A stretch of DNA of 64,000 bases from Chloranthus sessilifolius (lineage: Eukaryota; Streptophyta; Magnoliopsida; Chloranthales; Chloranthaceae): positions 10,989,001 to 11,053,000 of the forward strand of contig CM037589.1 of the NCBI GenBank assembly GCA_021018995.1. Reading direction: 5' to 3'. Positions 1 through 12,004 of the stretch are shown here, piece after piece. Position 1 is the stretch's first letter. Every line of letters begins with the position of its first letter. A model generated the notes under the pieces. That model worked only from the letters and a program-made list of their open reading frames with translations. It was not told the origin of the DNA and did not search any database. Position numbers and translations under genes: made by a program.

Positions 1-480
1 TGTCCAAAATGTCAACGCACCCGAAGTGCTAAACTACCAATGCACCAAAAAGTGTCCAAATTGTCAATGCACCCGAAAGTACCAAAAATGCTAATGCACT
101 CAAAGTGACAAACTACCAATGCACCCAAATTTGCCCAAATTGTCCATGCACCCGAAAGTGCCACACTGCCAACGCACTCGAACGTGCCCAAATTGCCATT
201 GCACCCGAAGTGTCAAACTATTAATGCACCTGAATGTGTCAAACTGCCAAAGCACCCGAAAGTATCAAACTGCTAACGCACCCGAAAGTGCCCAAATTAC
301 CAATGCACCCGAAGTGCTAAATTGCTAATGCACACAAAAATGTGCAAACTGCCAATACACTCAAAAGTGCCAAATTACCCATACCAATACACCCGAAAGT
401 GTCAAATGTGCCCGTAGGCTCCACCACGCCCGAAAGTGCCAAACTGTAAATGCCTGCAGGGTTATTTGTAGTGCCAAACT
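1..480. repeat. 26-bp minisatellite (about 16 diverged copies)
   Basis: The segment is a head-to-tail array whose unit reads roughly CAATGCACCCGAAAGTGCCAAACTGC. Units are 24-28 bp with several substitutions each (CACCCGAAAGTG, CACTCAAAGTG, CACCTGAATGTG). The array is cut by the left window edge and fades near 480 after a duplicated motif containing AAATGCCTGCAGG. Open frames across it follow the repeat and are not evidence of a gene. Confidence 0.85.
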
Positions 481-1245
481 GCAAATGCCTGCAGGATTAT
501 TTACAGTAATGATGGCCACTCCACCTGGCATAGTATTTCTTTGCAACTAGTGCCCTTTGTCACGAACTATTTCTGATCTTTCACAAAATACAATCGATTT
601 GTACCACAAGTCTACCAATTAATCTTGTCTCAATCACATCTAACTTTTCACACAACCAATCATAAAAACCATCAACAACAAGCAAAAATTTCCTGTAAAA
701 GCAAAACGATGCCCAAATCGAAACCTAGGTTATGATATCAATTGTTGTGCAAAAATCTCTCTAGATGGCCTTTGCACATTTAATTACGTTGATGACTTTC
801 ACGTATGAAAAAGACAACCAAAAAATCAAAAAACCAATATCACAAGAAGGTAGAAAGAGAAAGAGATCATACCATAAACAAGAACAAGATTTACGTTAGT
901 CAGCCTAAGCCTACGTCCACGGACAGTCAAACAAAGTGTTTCCATTATTACGAAGAAGATGCACAAAGGCTACAAGCAATGGAAATCGAATTCTCCATTC
1001 TGACCCAACAAAGGAACTATAAATACTCATGCCTAAAAGACCAAGTCTCATATGCAAAACAAAACCCCAAGTTCTCCCTCTCTAACTCTCATGCACAAGG
1101 GAGATCCCAATTCCAAAAACCCCCAAAACGTCTAAAAAACTCACTCACCTATTTATTCTTACCTAGTTTCCAATTTAGACTAGGACTCTTCTTTTATAGC
1201 AAGTTTTTCTCTCACACTAAATAACCCAAAGAGAAAACTTATGTT
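481..1245. other. Unassigned non-coding sequence
   Basis: AT-rich DNA. The motif at 729-744 (GTTATGATATCAATTG) resembles the degenerate primer-binding-site and LTR junction of a minus-strand copia element, so this may be an eroded retrotransposon. No second LTR or coding domain was recognised. A 139-codon open frame at 805-1224 is low complexity (Lys/Ser/Gln rich) and not convincing. Confidence 0.4.
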
Positions 1246-1614
1246 TCAAATGTGACAACTCGACTTTTTTCCTTATCGTTACAGGAAAGGTCGCATCGTC
1301 AGATCATCTAATATGATTCTATCATACAAGTACATCGTGTACAAATTGTTACATTGCGAAAGCGATTTAATAACTTTGATAAAGAGAGCATATGACAACA
1401 ACTGATATTCATTTCTAACTAATGCAGGAAAATATACAAAAAGATATAAATAAAAATCATGTATAGATTTCTACTGATAACGGCTATCCGTCATCTAAAC
1501 AATGGGAAGAAGATCTATACATGTATATAACAAAATATTTTAGAACAAAACAGGAATTATTTACACCAGTGTCTATCAAAAGAGTTCTCTCAAGTATTCT
1601 CTCTTTCTAACCTA

Positions 1615-1721
1615 TTAAAGAAAGAAGTCCTTAGCAGAACCTTCCTCCTCGTCCTCGTCCTCGTCATCCTCCTCAGGCTGGTAGGTAGGATCAGCCTCGT
1701 GCTCAGGGTCACGGTCAATAT
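1615..1721 (-). CDS. Conserved acidic C-terminal exon in LTR copy A
   Basis: On the minus strand a splice-acceptor-like TTGCAG is followed, after two leftover bases, by an open frame that ends at TAA (1615-1617). The peptide is very acidic: it contains DPTYQPEEDDEDEDEEE and ends SAKDFFL. The same acceptor phase, a DPxYxPEE-like core and an aromatic end recur in the other three LTR copies. The upstream exon was not found, and the function is unknown. It may be an LTR-borne gene or a remnant of one. Confidence refers to this being a real conserved coding exon. Confidence 0.45.
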
Positions 1722-2042
1722 CTGCAACTAAGACATGAAGTCGTAGAATGAGTTATCATCGAATCTCAACAGGGAAGTTTAAAGTACTACTTTATATGTT
1801 AGATTTCCAATTCACTTCTAGATGTATAAATTATAAAATTAAACACATTATATTTTACCTTGTTATATTCTAGCAACATTTAGCATAAGCAAGCAATAAA
1901 TCATGCGAATCATTGATCATGCTGACAGATTCATGTTGAACAAATATAAGGAATCATGTTTCATGTGGAACAAATATAAGGAATTGTGCTGACAAGGAAT
2001 CCTGCTAAAATAAGACATCAAACTGAATAAAAAATCAAGCTC

Positions 2043-2265
2043 TCGAGATTAAATGTCTAGCCCTTGAGCTATGTTAATTGGGTCACTAGCACCGAGAAAT
2101 TAACCCCTTGAGCTATGTTATCAAGGTCACTTGATACAAGACGAGTCAAGCCCCTGAGTTAAGTTAGCAAGGTCACTTGGTACAAGACGAGTCAAGCCCT
2201 TGAGCTAAGTTACCAAGGTCACACTTGGTACAAGATGAGTCATGCTCCCGAGTTAGCGGGATCAC
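2043..2265. repeat. Tandem repeat of about 55-60 bp inside LTR copy A
   Basis: Four imperfect units carry the phrases AGCCCTTGAGCTA, AAGGTCACTTGGTACAAGACG and GAGTCA. The block lies between the acidic exon and the palindrome cassette of this LTR. Copies B and D also hold unrelated tandem repeats in this interval. Confidence 0.75.
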
Positions 2266-3529
2266 TTGTTTCACAACAAGAACAAAGACGTGTACATGAT
2301 ATCAAAGATAACAGGACATGAACAATGCATGGTAACATGTATGTGAGCACCTCGTGAACAGATATCATATAGCAAAATTGATTTGAATAACTGAACTCAC
2401 ATGATCAAATATAACTACAATTAGCATAGTCATTGATAATCATGTATCCAAGCTGAACTAGTATCATAATTATGCAAAGCATATATTGAATCTGAAGTTC
2501 TTCTCATTAATATACATTACTATAAATTGGTCTAACACCATCAGTCATAGGCATATATCGAAAACTAGCACATCATCATAAATTAGGCTAGCATGTGTAT
2601 ACATTATTATACGTTGTAACTAAACTATACTTTCATTACGATTTATAAATCTTTTTCTAAATTACTGTAGTATCATCATGCATACACATTCATCTGTTGA
2701 TCTATATCATGTCATCTAAATTGGTCTGACAATATTCCTAATAGAATTACATATATCGGATCGAACTGATCTTATTGAGCTAATCTTATCAAAATCATAT
2801 ATCACTCAAACTGAACTACCATATGCTCATACATCGAGCTGATCTGATCGTAAACATGCATCAAATTAAACTGAACTAGCGTACTCGAACTGATCTGATC
2901 ATAAGCATGCATTCATGTAAGCGGGCTTAATATCATCACAACAGACGTATATATTAAATTGACTAACATCATTACATCAGACGTATAGCTTCACATGTAT
3001 ATACAATCAATATGTCGAGTTTAACATGGCCTTGATCGAAAAAAAGTATATATATAATAATGTACGATCCAAAATGCAAAGAAGAAACCAATTATAACGT
3101 AGCAAGGTAAAATTTCCTACCTTAGCTCACACGCGACTTGTTACGTATGCATGCACATTCAAACTAGATTCCTTGGTATGAGCTCGTCGTGTGCACCAAC
3201 ACCTATCATTTACATATACCATTTTAGTATATATATATATATGGTTTTCTGGGTCACCACAGACCTTACATAAATGCTCTACATGATCATTAATCCTAAA
3301 AATTAATATACCATACATATACATAGATTAAAGGTACCTCAGGACATGCACAAGTTAGACACAGGCTTGCCTCAACTTGTCACTAAATTTTGACCTATTA
3401 AACATTAGATTCATGAATTTGTTAATTCATGAAAGTTATAAGTCTCGTCGTCCCCTTTTCTAACGCATCAAGAATCGTGTCACTTGGAATTCGGGGTCAA
3501 AAGTGATGACTCAAATGCCGAACAGTGGT

Positions 3530-4680
3530 CAACGCATAGGGTTGCCGCGGCAAGCCACTCAGCCAACACCTTGCCATGGCAACTTAAGCCTTACTGCGGC
3601 AAGCCTGTCAGGCTTGGCTTGCTACGTGCTTTCTTACTCCTTTTTGAGTTTTTTTGACACAATTAGTCTGCTGGGTCTTTTATAATATAAAAATATAGTC
3701 GATTTCCTTGTATACCTTGCACAGGGAACCTAGTTTTAAGTATGAAATCTGCTAAGAAAGTTTCAGTATATTCAGTGGAAATTTGAACTCCGACACCTTT
3801 GTCAAATTGACTTTCTTTATGCTGTTGATTCGTCGGGCTCATGGAATCGACACCACAGTCCACTAATTAATAAGTCACTTGAACTAAGAGGTGGTTCGGT
3901 TTATGACATACCTTACGGTGACCTTGTGGTTATAATGACGGTGTCGAATGTGTATTGACGTCGCGTTCTCCGAGTCTTGTGAACTACTAAGGACTCTCCG
4001 AAATCAATGGTTCCTCGGTTGAAACTCGGCTAAAACTCATCGGGGTTCACTTTGTGATCTCAGGTTCTAAGGTGGTGTAGAAATAGCAGTAGTTTCTTTT
4101 CTCTACAATTTACTGAGATTTATTTAACTGGTTGTGATTTCATGTATCAATGGCTTTGATTTCAAGTATAAATGGCTGTGGATACATGTATCGGCAGAGT
4201 TGGGTTGCGGAGGAATGGAAGCAAGAAGACGAAGAAGGCTCTATTGTCTCTTATAATGGTTGGTGTCTACTTTGCGTGCATGTAGTCGACGGATGACTCA
4301 TGCATGCGTGGAGGGATTTGAAAGACTAAAATAGCTTATAAGCTTTTAAGGGATGAAATGCCCTATTGTGCACACATATATTTGCAAGGTGTATATGCAG
4401 ATAAGTCAAATAGGTTTTAGCTTTAATATCAAACTCATACACTGGTTTAGTGTATAAGCTTTATAGGTTTATCATATGTGTAAAACAAATGTACCTATCC
4501 GAGCTATATTGGATGACATAATTATTTAATTGTGTATTTTTAATATATAACAGAAATAAGTGTCTTATTATTATATCTAATCAGTCATCAGTTGTCGAGG
4601 CAACTACTGGTGCTTGCCTCAAGTGTCGAGGCAACCAATTGTGCTTGCCTCAGTTGTCGAGGCAAGACCATCAGACATTG
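3530..4680. repeat. Copy-A cassette of GGCAAG/CTTGCC inverted motifs
   Basis: Two clusters, about 3545-3620 and 4585-4672, repeat short inverted motifs. The first has GCCGCGGCAAGCCACTC, CTTGCCATGGCAA and CTGCGGCAAGCC. The second has TGTCGAGGCAA and TGCTTGCCTCA. The first cluster follows GGTCAAAAGTGATGACTC, comparable in place to the cassettes of the other LTR copies. Confidence 0.6.
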
Positions 4681-5006
4681 GTTGATATTTTTTTCATGCA
4701 CGATTGGGTTTTGGGTTAAAGGGTTGACACCCCTCAGTCTCTAGCGGTCCTATTCATCATTTAAAATTGTGTTACGAAAATTTTCATCTTGAATGAGGGC
4801 TCCATATATTTTAATTCGTACCAAATCAATGATCAATCATTGTTTCACTTAATAATTAATACTAGGTCACTAAGGTTCCACTATTTAACAATCATTATTA
4901 AAATTTTAAATCAATTCTTTGTATCACATTTTTGGCACAAGCCTGACCCTACTCTAGTTCATACCCGGTATTGTCAGGATAAAAATGTGACAACTGTTAC
5001 ACCAAA

Positions 5007-5670
5007 GCTCTCCCACTTTCTAGTTTTAGTTTGGACTCTTATTCTCTATCTTTTATATCATATTTAATAGGATTCTATTTTTATCCAAACCCAAAATAAC
5101 AAGGGTCAAACTAAAACAGGTTGGATCAACCTGTTTAAACCCAAAACGAGCCAAAACCTAACACCCTCCATTACTTGACTCTTAACAATCAACATCGAGG
5201 AAACCAAATTAAATAGTCTTTTGAAGGGTTCATAGGAAAGATGGAACAAGGAGATAAATTCAAAGTAATAATATGCCCAAAAATCGACTAAAAAAGAGGA
5301 AAAAACTTATATCCAATATAGAAAAACCTAAAATCGAACAAAAATACCCTAGACTCGACAAAAAAACCCTCAATTTTGATTAGCAAATAATAAAAAACCT
5401 AGATTGCTTAACAGAAAACCCAAGGATTGAATAAGAAAACCTTATATTGCTAATAAAAAAATCATAGAATTTGTTGCATAATCACAGCAGAGAAGATTCA
5501 TAATTTTTTTTCATTTCCGTCTAGTAGCAAATTGGGCGTGTCGATTCGTCTTCAAGGTTCACTCCCGCTTCGGCTCCAAGCACAAAATAAGAAATTTGGC
5601 AAATTTTAGGTTTTATATGTATGATGCAACTATGAGGGTATAATTTGTAATTTCAAACATACTTAATATT
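5007..5670. other. Unassigned intergenic sequence
   Basis: AT-rich DNA containing the short inverted repeat ACAGGTTGGATCAACCTGT and several AAAACCC-containing direct repeats. I see no gene or recognisable element. Confidence 0.5.
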
Positions 5671-5678
5671 TATAATTA

Positions 5679-6052
5679 AGGAGCCATTACTTGCACTCAC
5701 TTTTTAAGTGATTGTACCAAGGTTAAAAAAAGACTTTGTATTTTAGGGACATGTGACATGTGAAAACGCAATTTGGGTAGTCTAATTTAAAGTCCACGAT
5801 CTATAAGATCCTTAGTAGATAAGATTGACATGAAATATAATTTTCATCATGTGATTGAATATAATCAAAGTCTACTATTTGATTCAACTGCTGACAACAA
5901 TAGATCATATGATAAATATCGTGTTTTGCTTCAACCTTATCCACTAAGGATCTATAGATCATAAATTTTCAATCACACGGCCTAGATTGCGTTTTCCCTA
6001 AAATATAAAGCCTTTCTTTAACCTGGATGCAATCACTTAAAAAGGGCTCCCT
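5679..6052. mobile_element. Hairpin MITE, AGGGAGCC family, copy 1
   Basis: The left half (from AGGAGCCATTACTTGC) and the reverse complement of the right half (from AGGGAGCCCTTTTTAAG) match along most of their length, so the element can fold into one long hairpin. It is flanked by a perfect 8-bp duplication TATAATTA (5671-5678 and 6053-6060), which fits a non-autonomous hAT-type MITE. It has no coding capacity. The element at 16241-16636 is of the same family. Confidence 0.85.
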
Positions 6053-6060
6053 TATAATTA

Positions 6061-6705
6061 TTTTATCAACTGAAGCAACGACCTATAATTGGGATGCAGC
6101 TAATGGCTCTCTATAGGAAAGGCCTTGGAACAGATATATCTGCAGCCCTCGGAAATTGCAAAATTTTGACTTTCACAATAGTTCTTTTTCATAGGAATGC
6201 ATGCAGTTAGGAATCGGCAAGTTCCAAGGGATTCGGATATGGCCGACTCCAAATCCCGTTCAACTAGTTGGACTTACCATTCTCTGCATAATTACAACCG
6301 ATCATGGATACTATAAATATATAAACTGTATATTTTTTGGGACTTGCATGTGTCGCGTACAACACTATTTAACACTATTTAATCCGTCTGATTTGAAAGC
6401 CATTAGGTAAAAATCTTTGGTACCAAAGATTGGCCCGAAAACAGTCTCTATCATCTAAACCAAAGAGTATGCCATAAAATAAAATTATTAGCTTTGATTA
6501 GAGAGTGTATTTTGTGCCAAAATACATGGTAGAGATATAAAATAAAATTATTAGCTAAGTTGGTATTCCATCCGGCACAGGTCCTAAAATATCAAATCTT
6601 TCTTTTTAAACCTTTCGTCAACCACACAACTCTTATGTGCAAGTAGTAGCTAGCTCCCAATAATAAATTATAGATATTTTTGTCATATAAAGAATATATT
6701 TATGT
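6061..6705. other. Unassigned sequence with a short direct duplication
   Basis: No gene is seen. The phrase GAGATATAAAATAAAATTATTAGC and its near copy ATAAAATAAAATTATTAGC occur at about 6530-6555 and 6473-6492, indicating a local duplication. Confidence 0.4.
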
Positions 6706-7089
6706 TTGGTGGGTAGGACTGTCAAAGGGTCGGAGTCAAGATCAAAATTTTGGCCGAAATGATCAAAATTTCAGTCGAAATTATCGATTTCGGTCCCCAC
6801 CGAAATGATAATTTGGGACCGAAATTTCGGTCATCAAATGTATGTAATTGAAATTTCGGTCCCCTCCGAAACTGAAATTTTGATTATTGATCGGGGTGGC
6901 TAATAATTTAGCTACATCAGCGCTCAAATTCCTTCCTCGTTATTGCCCTGGCTTTGATGATCAACCCTTTTTCATTTGAGTTTTGATCTTTAGCAATCTT
7001 GGCCCGGCCCTTAATGGGCTAACGCCAAATTTTGAGGGCGGGCAAGGCTTGGGCCATTAAAATAAAAGCCCTGGAATTTAGGGCCAACC

Positions 7090-7445
7090 CAAGATTATAT
7101 ATAAATAGGGAGCCGGTTTCGTCCTCCATGGAGTGTCCTCCAAGATGTCATGGAAGTCCACGTGACACCCAAAGAACTATTTTGGTCCTACATAGAGCAT
7201 AGCGGGATGGGTTAGCTAGATCAATTTTTTAAACAAAATTTTTGTTTTAAGGCTTGCGTCAAAGTTTTTTTATTTCAATGGTTCATATTTTAAGGCTCAC
7301 AAAATACATGGTAGAGATGACTTTTCAAACTTTTTTTCTAAATGTGATCTACACAATGCATTTAGTGTCTCACTGCCAATTTGAGGTTGTCCATAATCTT
7401 GGAGGGCGCTCAAGGGTCCTCCAATGGAGGACAGAAGCCTTTTTC
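7090..7445. mobile_element. Possible hairpin MITE remnant
   Basis: The left part has GTCCTCCATGGAGTGTCCTCCAAG and the right part has CTTGGAGG, GGTCCTCCAATGGAGGAC, giving opposed arms about 250 bp apart. GAAGTCCACGTG is shared with the related piece at 10233-10545. The ends are not precise. Confidence 0.4.
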
Positions 7446-8749
7446 ATATACTAGTGGACCACGTGCAATACACGTGAGAGCTGTTTACTTGTAGAATAAA
7501 TCGTTACAATATAAATTTTAAAAATATTTTTTGTATTTAACAAAAATATCATTGGGCACTGACATTTCAGTGAAAATTTTGGTTTTGGTTGAAACCGAAT
7601 CCGATAATTTCACCAAATTTTCGAGATTTCGGCCAAAATCCTAAACGAAAGTGATGGGTCAAGTCAAAGTTTCGGTGCCCATACATTTTTTTGTTTTGTT
7701 TTAAAACCCAAAATTATCGGCCTTCAAAATATTGGCCGATAATTATTGGTGATTAGCAAATTATTGGCTAATTACTTCAAATTTTCTGCCGAGAATTTGA
7801 AGGCTGCAATTTTTGACCAAAAATTTCGGGATTTCATTTCGGTAGGGTTTGAAACCGATGAGTTTCAGCCGAAATTTTGATCCAAAACCCCAACTAAAAT
7901 GAAGTCTATCGTTTTGGGTGAAGGTGTGAAATTCGGCCATTTAAAAAAAAAAAAAAAAACAAGGTCTCGGCACAAACCGATATGTATCGGTCGATACCCA
8001 ATATAGATCGACCGATACGGGCCCATATCAACCGATACGGATACCAATACCTTGTTGGGGGACCGCAGAGTATTAGAACCGATACGTATAAGTTTGCTGA
8101 AAAGCTGATATGTATCGTCGTTATGTATGGGTATCGCACAAGATGTCATACCTTAGAGCATGGATCAAAATTTCGACCAAAATCTTGTGGGCTAGGACGA
8201 AATTTCAGCCGATAATTTTAAATTATCGGTCGAGAATTTGAAGGCGGTGATTTTTGACTGAAAATTTCAAGATTTCGTTTCGGTGGGGTTCGAAACCGAA
8301 GCGTTTCGGCCGAAATTTTGATCCATGACCCAAGTAAAATGAAGTCTTTATCGTTTGGGATCAAGGTGTCAAACTCGGTATCATGTATCGGTTTATGGAG
8401 GACCAATAAAAATCGGCCGTTACATATCGGCCGAACCCGATATGTATCAGCCGAACCTAATACGTATCGGCTAATACGGGCCCGTGTCGTAACAATACCG
8501 TCTGAGTTGGAGGATCGGAAGTAGTCGAACCGATACGCATCGGTTTGTTGAAAACCACGTATCATAGTTATGTATCAGTATCGCGAAGGATGTCATACCT
8601 CATAACATGGATCAAAATTTCGGCCGAAATCCTAATATTTCAGCGAGAACGAATCGGTTTCGAACACCACTGAAATTTTGAGATTTTGGCCGAAAATCCT
8701 GAACGAAATTTCGGCCGAAATATTGTAGGCCAAGGCGAACTTTCGGTGC

Positions 8750-8751
<2 letters not shown>

Positions 8752-8793
<42 letters not shown>
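8752..8793. repeat. (TA)n microsatellite
   Basis: Uninterrupted TA dinucleotides following GGTGCCCA. A second TA run at 8986-9036 follows the same GGTGCCCA word, so the microsatellite is part of the larger repeat. Confidence 0.95.
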
Positions 8794-8801
<8 letters not shown>

Positions 8802-8982
8802 TTATTTTTAAAAAGCCAAATTATCAGCCGATAATTTGAAGGCTGATAATTTTGGGTTTACAAAAAAGAATCATTGGGCACCGAAATATCGGTTGGGACC
8901 CAAACCGAATATGATATTTGCACCGAAATTTCGGGATTTCGATTGAAAATACCGGAAGAAATGTCGGCCGATATTTTGGTGC

Positions 8983-8985
<3 letters not shown>

Positions 8986-9053
<68 letters not shown>

Positions 9054-9056
9054 TTA
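8986..9056. repeat. (TA)n microsatellite followed by a T run
   Basis: About 25 TA dinucleotides followed by about 20 T residues. It occupies the same place in its repeat unit as the run at 8752-8793. Confidence 0.95.
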
Positions 9057-9829
9057 AAACCCAAAATTCTCGGTCGATAATTTGATGATTAACAAATTAT
9101 CGGCCGATAACTTCAAATTATCAGTCAAGAATTTGAAGGCTGTGATTTTTGACCGAAAATTTCAGGATTTCATTTTGATGGGATTCGTAACTGATGCATA
9201 TCAGTCGAAATTTTGATCCTTAACCTCAACTTAAATGAAGCGTTAATCGTTTGAGATCGAGGTGTAAAACTCGGTATCGGTATCGGTCCATGGATGATCA
9301 ATACGAATTGACCGATACAAATACATATCGCCCCTTGTGAAAAAAAAAAATCCAAGGTCTCGACATAACCGTCTGAACACATGTCGAGGCGATACGAAAT
9401 GTCGGTGGAGGACCGAGAAGTATCAGAACCGATACGGATCGATATGCTGAAAAACCGATACTTATCGTTGTTATGTATCGGTATCGCCCAGGATGTCATA
9501 CCTTATAACATGGATGAAAATTTCGGCCGAAGCAAATCGGTTTCAAACCCCACTGAAATTTTGGGATTTCGGTCGAAAATTCCCGACGAAATTTTGCCCA
9601 AAATCTTGTGGTCCGAGCCGAAATTTCGGTGCTCAAATATATATATTTTTTAAATCCAAAAAATTATCGGTCGACAATTTGAAATTATCAACCGATAATT
9701 TGATGATTAGCAAATGAGGTCGATAACTTCAAATTGATTAGCAAATGATCAGCAGATAACTTCAAATTATCGGCCGATAATTTTGGGTGTTAAAAAAAAA
9801 ATCATTGAGCACCGAAAAAAATCATTGGT

Positions 9830-10075
9830 ACACTAAAAAAAGTGACCTTAAAATCAATTTTAAGCATTCCCGTGATGTTAAAGTCACTTTTCTGAGATGT
9901 GTGCTACGTGAAATAAAACACTGATCGTTTGATAGTACGCCCATGATATGAAGATTCATTATGTAAAAGATTGGGAGGATAAACGATCTCCATCGTCTGA
10001 TTCAACGCAGTCCATGTGTTTCAGTGTGAGTGAACCCAAGGATTAGGGGGGTGGATTTAAAGGTACTCAGAACCA
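9830..10075. mobile_element. Half of a hairpin MITE related to 30239-30635
   Basis: Phrases such as AAAGTGACCTTAAAATCAATTTTAAGC, CGTGAAATAAAACACTGATCG and GGATTTAAAGGTACTC match the intact hairpin at 30239-30635 in the same order. The left arm is missing, so this is a truncated copy inside the 6714-10833 element. Confidence 0.6.
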
Positions 10076-10193
10076 AAAACCAAATTACTAAAAGGAGAGA
10101 TTTTATCTTATAGCTTTGTTTTTACAATTTCAAAGATTATTACTTATTTTGTTTTTTTGTGAGAGGAAGGAATCTAAAGTTAGATGCCCTTCT

Positions 10194-10195
<2 letters not shown>

Positions 10196-10226
<31 letters not shown>
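10196..10226. repeat. (AT)n microsatellite
   Basis: About 15 AT dinucleotides directly before the MITE-like piece at 10233. Confidence 0.9.
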
Positions 10227-10227
<1 letters not shown>

Positions 10228-10232
10228 GGAAC

Positions 10233-10545
10233 GGTGAAGGTACTCTAGGTGGAGTATCCTCACCACCCAAATATTGTTTTCGTGCCACATGGAGCTTCAC
10301 AAAAAAAAAATGAATTCAAAATTGAGTTTTAAATTAAAAGTCAAATTTTGAGTGTGATTCAAGGAAATAGATTTTACAAACCAAAAATCACATGGTGAAA
10401 ATGTTATTTTAGATTTTTTCTTTTTCAAAAATGATCTAAATAATGTTATATTGTTTCAGGTACCACCCAAAATATGCTTTGACCGCCACGTGGACTTCCA
10501 TGTGAATTTTAGAGTACGATGAACGTACTCCACCTAAAATACCTT
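10233..10545. mobile_element. MITE-like inverted repeat
   Basis: The left arm AAGGTACTCTAGGTGGAGTA and the reverse complement of the right end (AAGGTATTTTAGGTGGAGTA) match. Inner parts also pair (CACCACCCAAATATTGTTTT with AGCATATTTTGGGTGGTACC). It is non-coding and no clear target duplication was found. Confidence 0.55.
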
Positions 10546-10841
10546 ATATATATAATCAAATTTACCCTTCTTTCTAACTCTTAGGTAGATTATTCTTAAT
10601 AGATAGCTCGATTAAAAGGTTAATTTAATTATATATATTTAAAATTATCTAATAATAGGTATCATATATATTTTTTATAAAATAAAAATAATAATAATAA
10701 ATAAAAATGATAATTTTCGAAAGCCCAAAGTCTGGCCTTAGCCCGCTATAGAGCCGACCATATTAAGGCCCACCTAAGGATAGGGCCTGGGCAATGCAAA
10801 ATCCCGTCCCAGCCCGGCCCATTGACAGCCCTATTAGTGGT

Positions 10842-11996
10842 GATTCGCCCCTCTCTATTATAAAGTAGTACAGATATAGATGATAAAAAGATTGTGAGTT
10901 CTACATTTAATTATTTATTTTTATTTTTTTTATAACAAAAGATTGGGAGTTTTACTTAACCAAAGAAACCCTTCGCTATCCAGTACTACTATGTTTTCGA
11001 GTGAGATTTAAAACCTAATTAGGGCTTCCATTAGTCGCACGTCTGATTATACCGACTTGCCATCTTTATTAGGCCTACGCTAACTCATAGAAACTTGCCA
11101 TAGTCCTCATTTAGTAACTCTGTTTTTTAAGGGCTTCCGGTACAGTCGTAGGATCGATGATCAGGTCCAACTGGTTGAACTTGAAATTGTCGATATAGGC
11201 ATTTGGTTGGATCACAAGCCGATACGAATCCCACACATCTGATACACATAGGCCAAACTGGCCGATATAAAAATCCTTTTTATATATTTTTAAAATATAA
11301 ATAAATTTGCTCAAAGATTATTCTTGATATTATGTTCAGTTCATATCGAATGCTGTTCGGCCGATTTGATTCGATACTTTCCAATATGAGCCGATATTTG
11401 ACCAGGGGTAATATTGTATCGGGCGGGGCTACATATCAGTGAATGTGTATTGGATCAAGGATCAAATTTTCGGTCCAAATTATCGGTTTCGGTCCTCACC
11501 GAAACGGTAATTTGAACCGAAATTTCGGTCAGATTTTTGCATGGGAGTCAAATTATCAGCCGAAATTTCGGTTTCGGTCCCCTCCGAAACTGAAATGAAA
11601 CCCGAAATTTTGATCCTTGTATTGGATACATTCATTTCTGCCAATAAAAAAGCATCACGTGAACTTAGAAATTTCATAATCATGGGGGTCTCACAAGAAA
11701 ATTATAAACGGTGGACAATTTTTTATAGACAATTTTGCAGATAATTTATATGGCGTGATGTGATTGGTTACAATGCTTGGATCCCACCATGTATGCAGCA
11801 AGTCATGTCGCGTCACATAGGCTGCTAGCAAAATTGTCCATTGTATAACATTGTCTCGGTCTCAAATATATATATCTTAGTTATCTACCCAGATGGGGGT
11901 GCCCTTGGATGTATCTCTGCCGTTGATGCGGCATGGACATGTGTGGAAATCGATTTCCTCCAACTCGTTTTTACCGTGGCTCATTCTGTGGGGTGC
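10842..11996. other. Non-coding DNA with eroded TCGGCCGA repeat fragments
   Basis: Around 11150-11620 there are scattered copies of the words seen in the 7.7-9.8 kb array (AGCCGATA, GAAATTTCGG, CGGTTTCGGTCC). They look like a decayed fragment of the same repeat. No gene is recognised. Confidence 0.45.
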
Positions 11997-12004
11997 GTTG
12001 TCCG

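Larger units (their letters stand above)
1251..5001 (-). mobile_element. Solo LTR copy A of the TGTGAC...TTACA family
   Basis: It begins TGTGACAACTCGACTTTT and ends AACTGTTACA. The flanking 5-mers TCAAA (1246-1250) and CCAAA (5002-5006) match at 4 of 5 bases, as for an old LTR-retrotransposon target duplication. The two ends are imperfect inverted repeats of each other. Copies B, C and D share the ends, an acidic exon and the order of internal parts. No gag or pol is present, so a solo LTR is the simplest reading. The minus orientation is inferred from the conserved exon. At 3.75 kb it is the longest copy and is probably swollen by internal repeats. Confidence 0.65.
7680..9800. repeat. Tandem units of about 445 bp rich in TCGGCCGA palindromes
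   Basis: Marker phrases recur in order. AAATGAAG(T/C)(C/G)T occurs near 7897, 8338 and 9234, and CATACCTTA-AGCATGG-type phrases occur near 8148, 8595 and 9498. This gives steps of about 445, 445 and 900 bp. Each unit carries dense palindromic words such as TTTCGGCCGAAA, ATTATCGGCCGATAAT and GTATCGGCCGATAC. The double-length step contains two TA microsatellites. There is no coding capacity; the open frames here are by-products. Confidence 0.75.
6714..10833. mobile_element. Composite hAT-like element with TAGGRCTGTCAA ends
   Basis: The left end TAGGACTGTCAAAGGGTCGG pairs with the right end, whose reverse complement is TAGGGCTGTCAATGGGCCGG. The flanking 8-mers TTGGTGGG (6706-6713) and TTAGTGGT (10834-10841) match at 6 of 8. 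This end sequence is shared with 12005-13309. No transposase frame was found. The interior is an array of about 445-bp repeats, TA microsatellites and two MITE-like pieces. The two ends could belong to different insertions; the similar flanks favour one. Confidence 0.55.

Noticed and set aside
805-1224. 139-codon open frame
   Set aside because: Low-complexity Lys/Ser/Gln sequence, no recognisable motif, no splice or promoter context; it could arise in A-rich DNA by chance.
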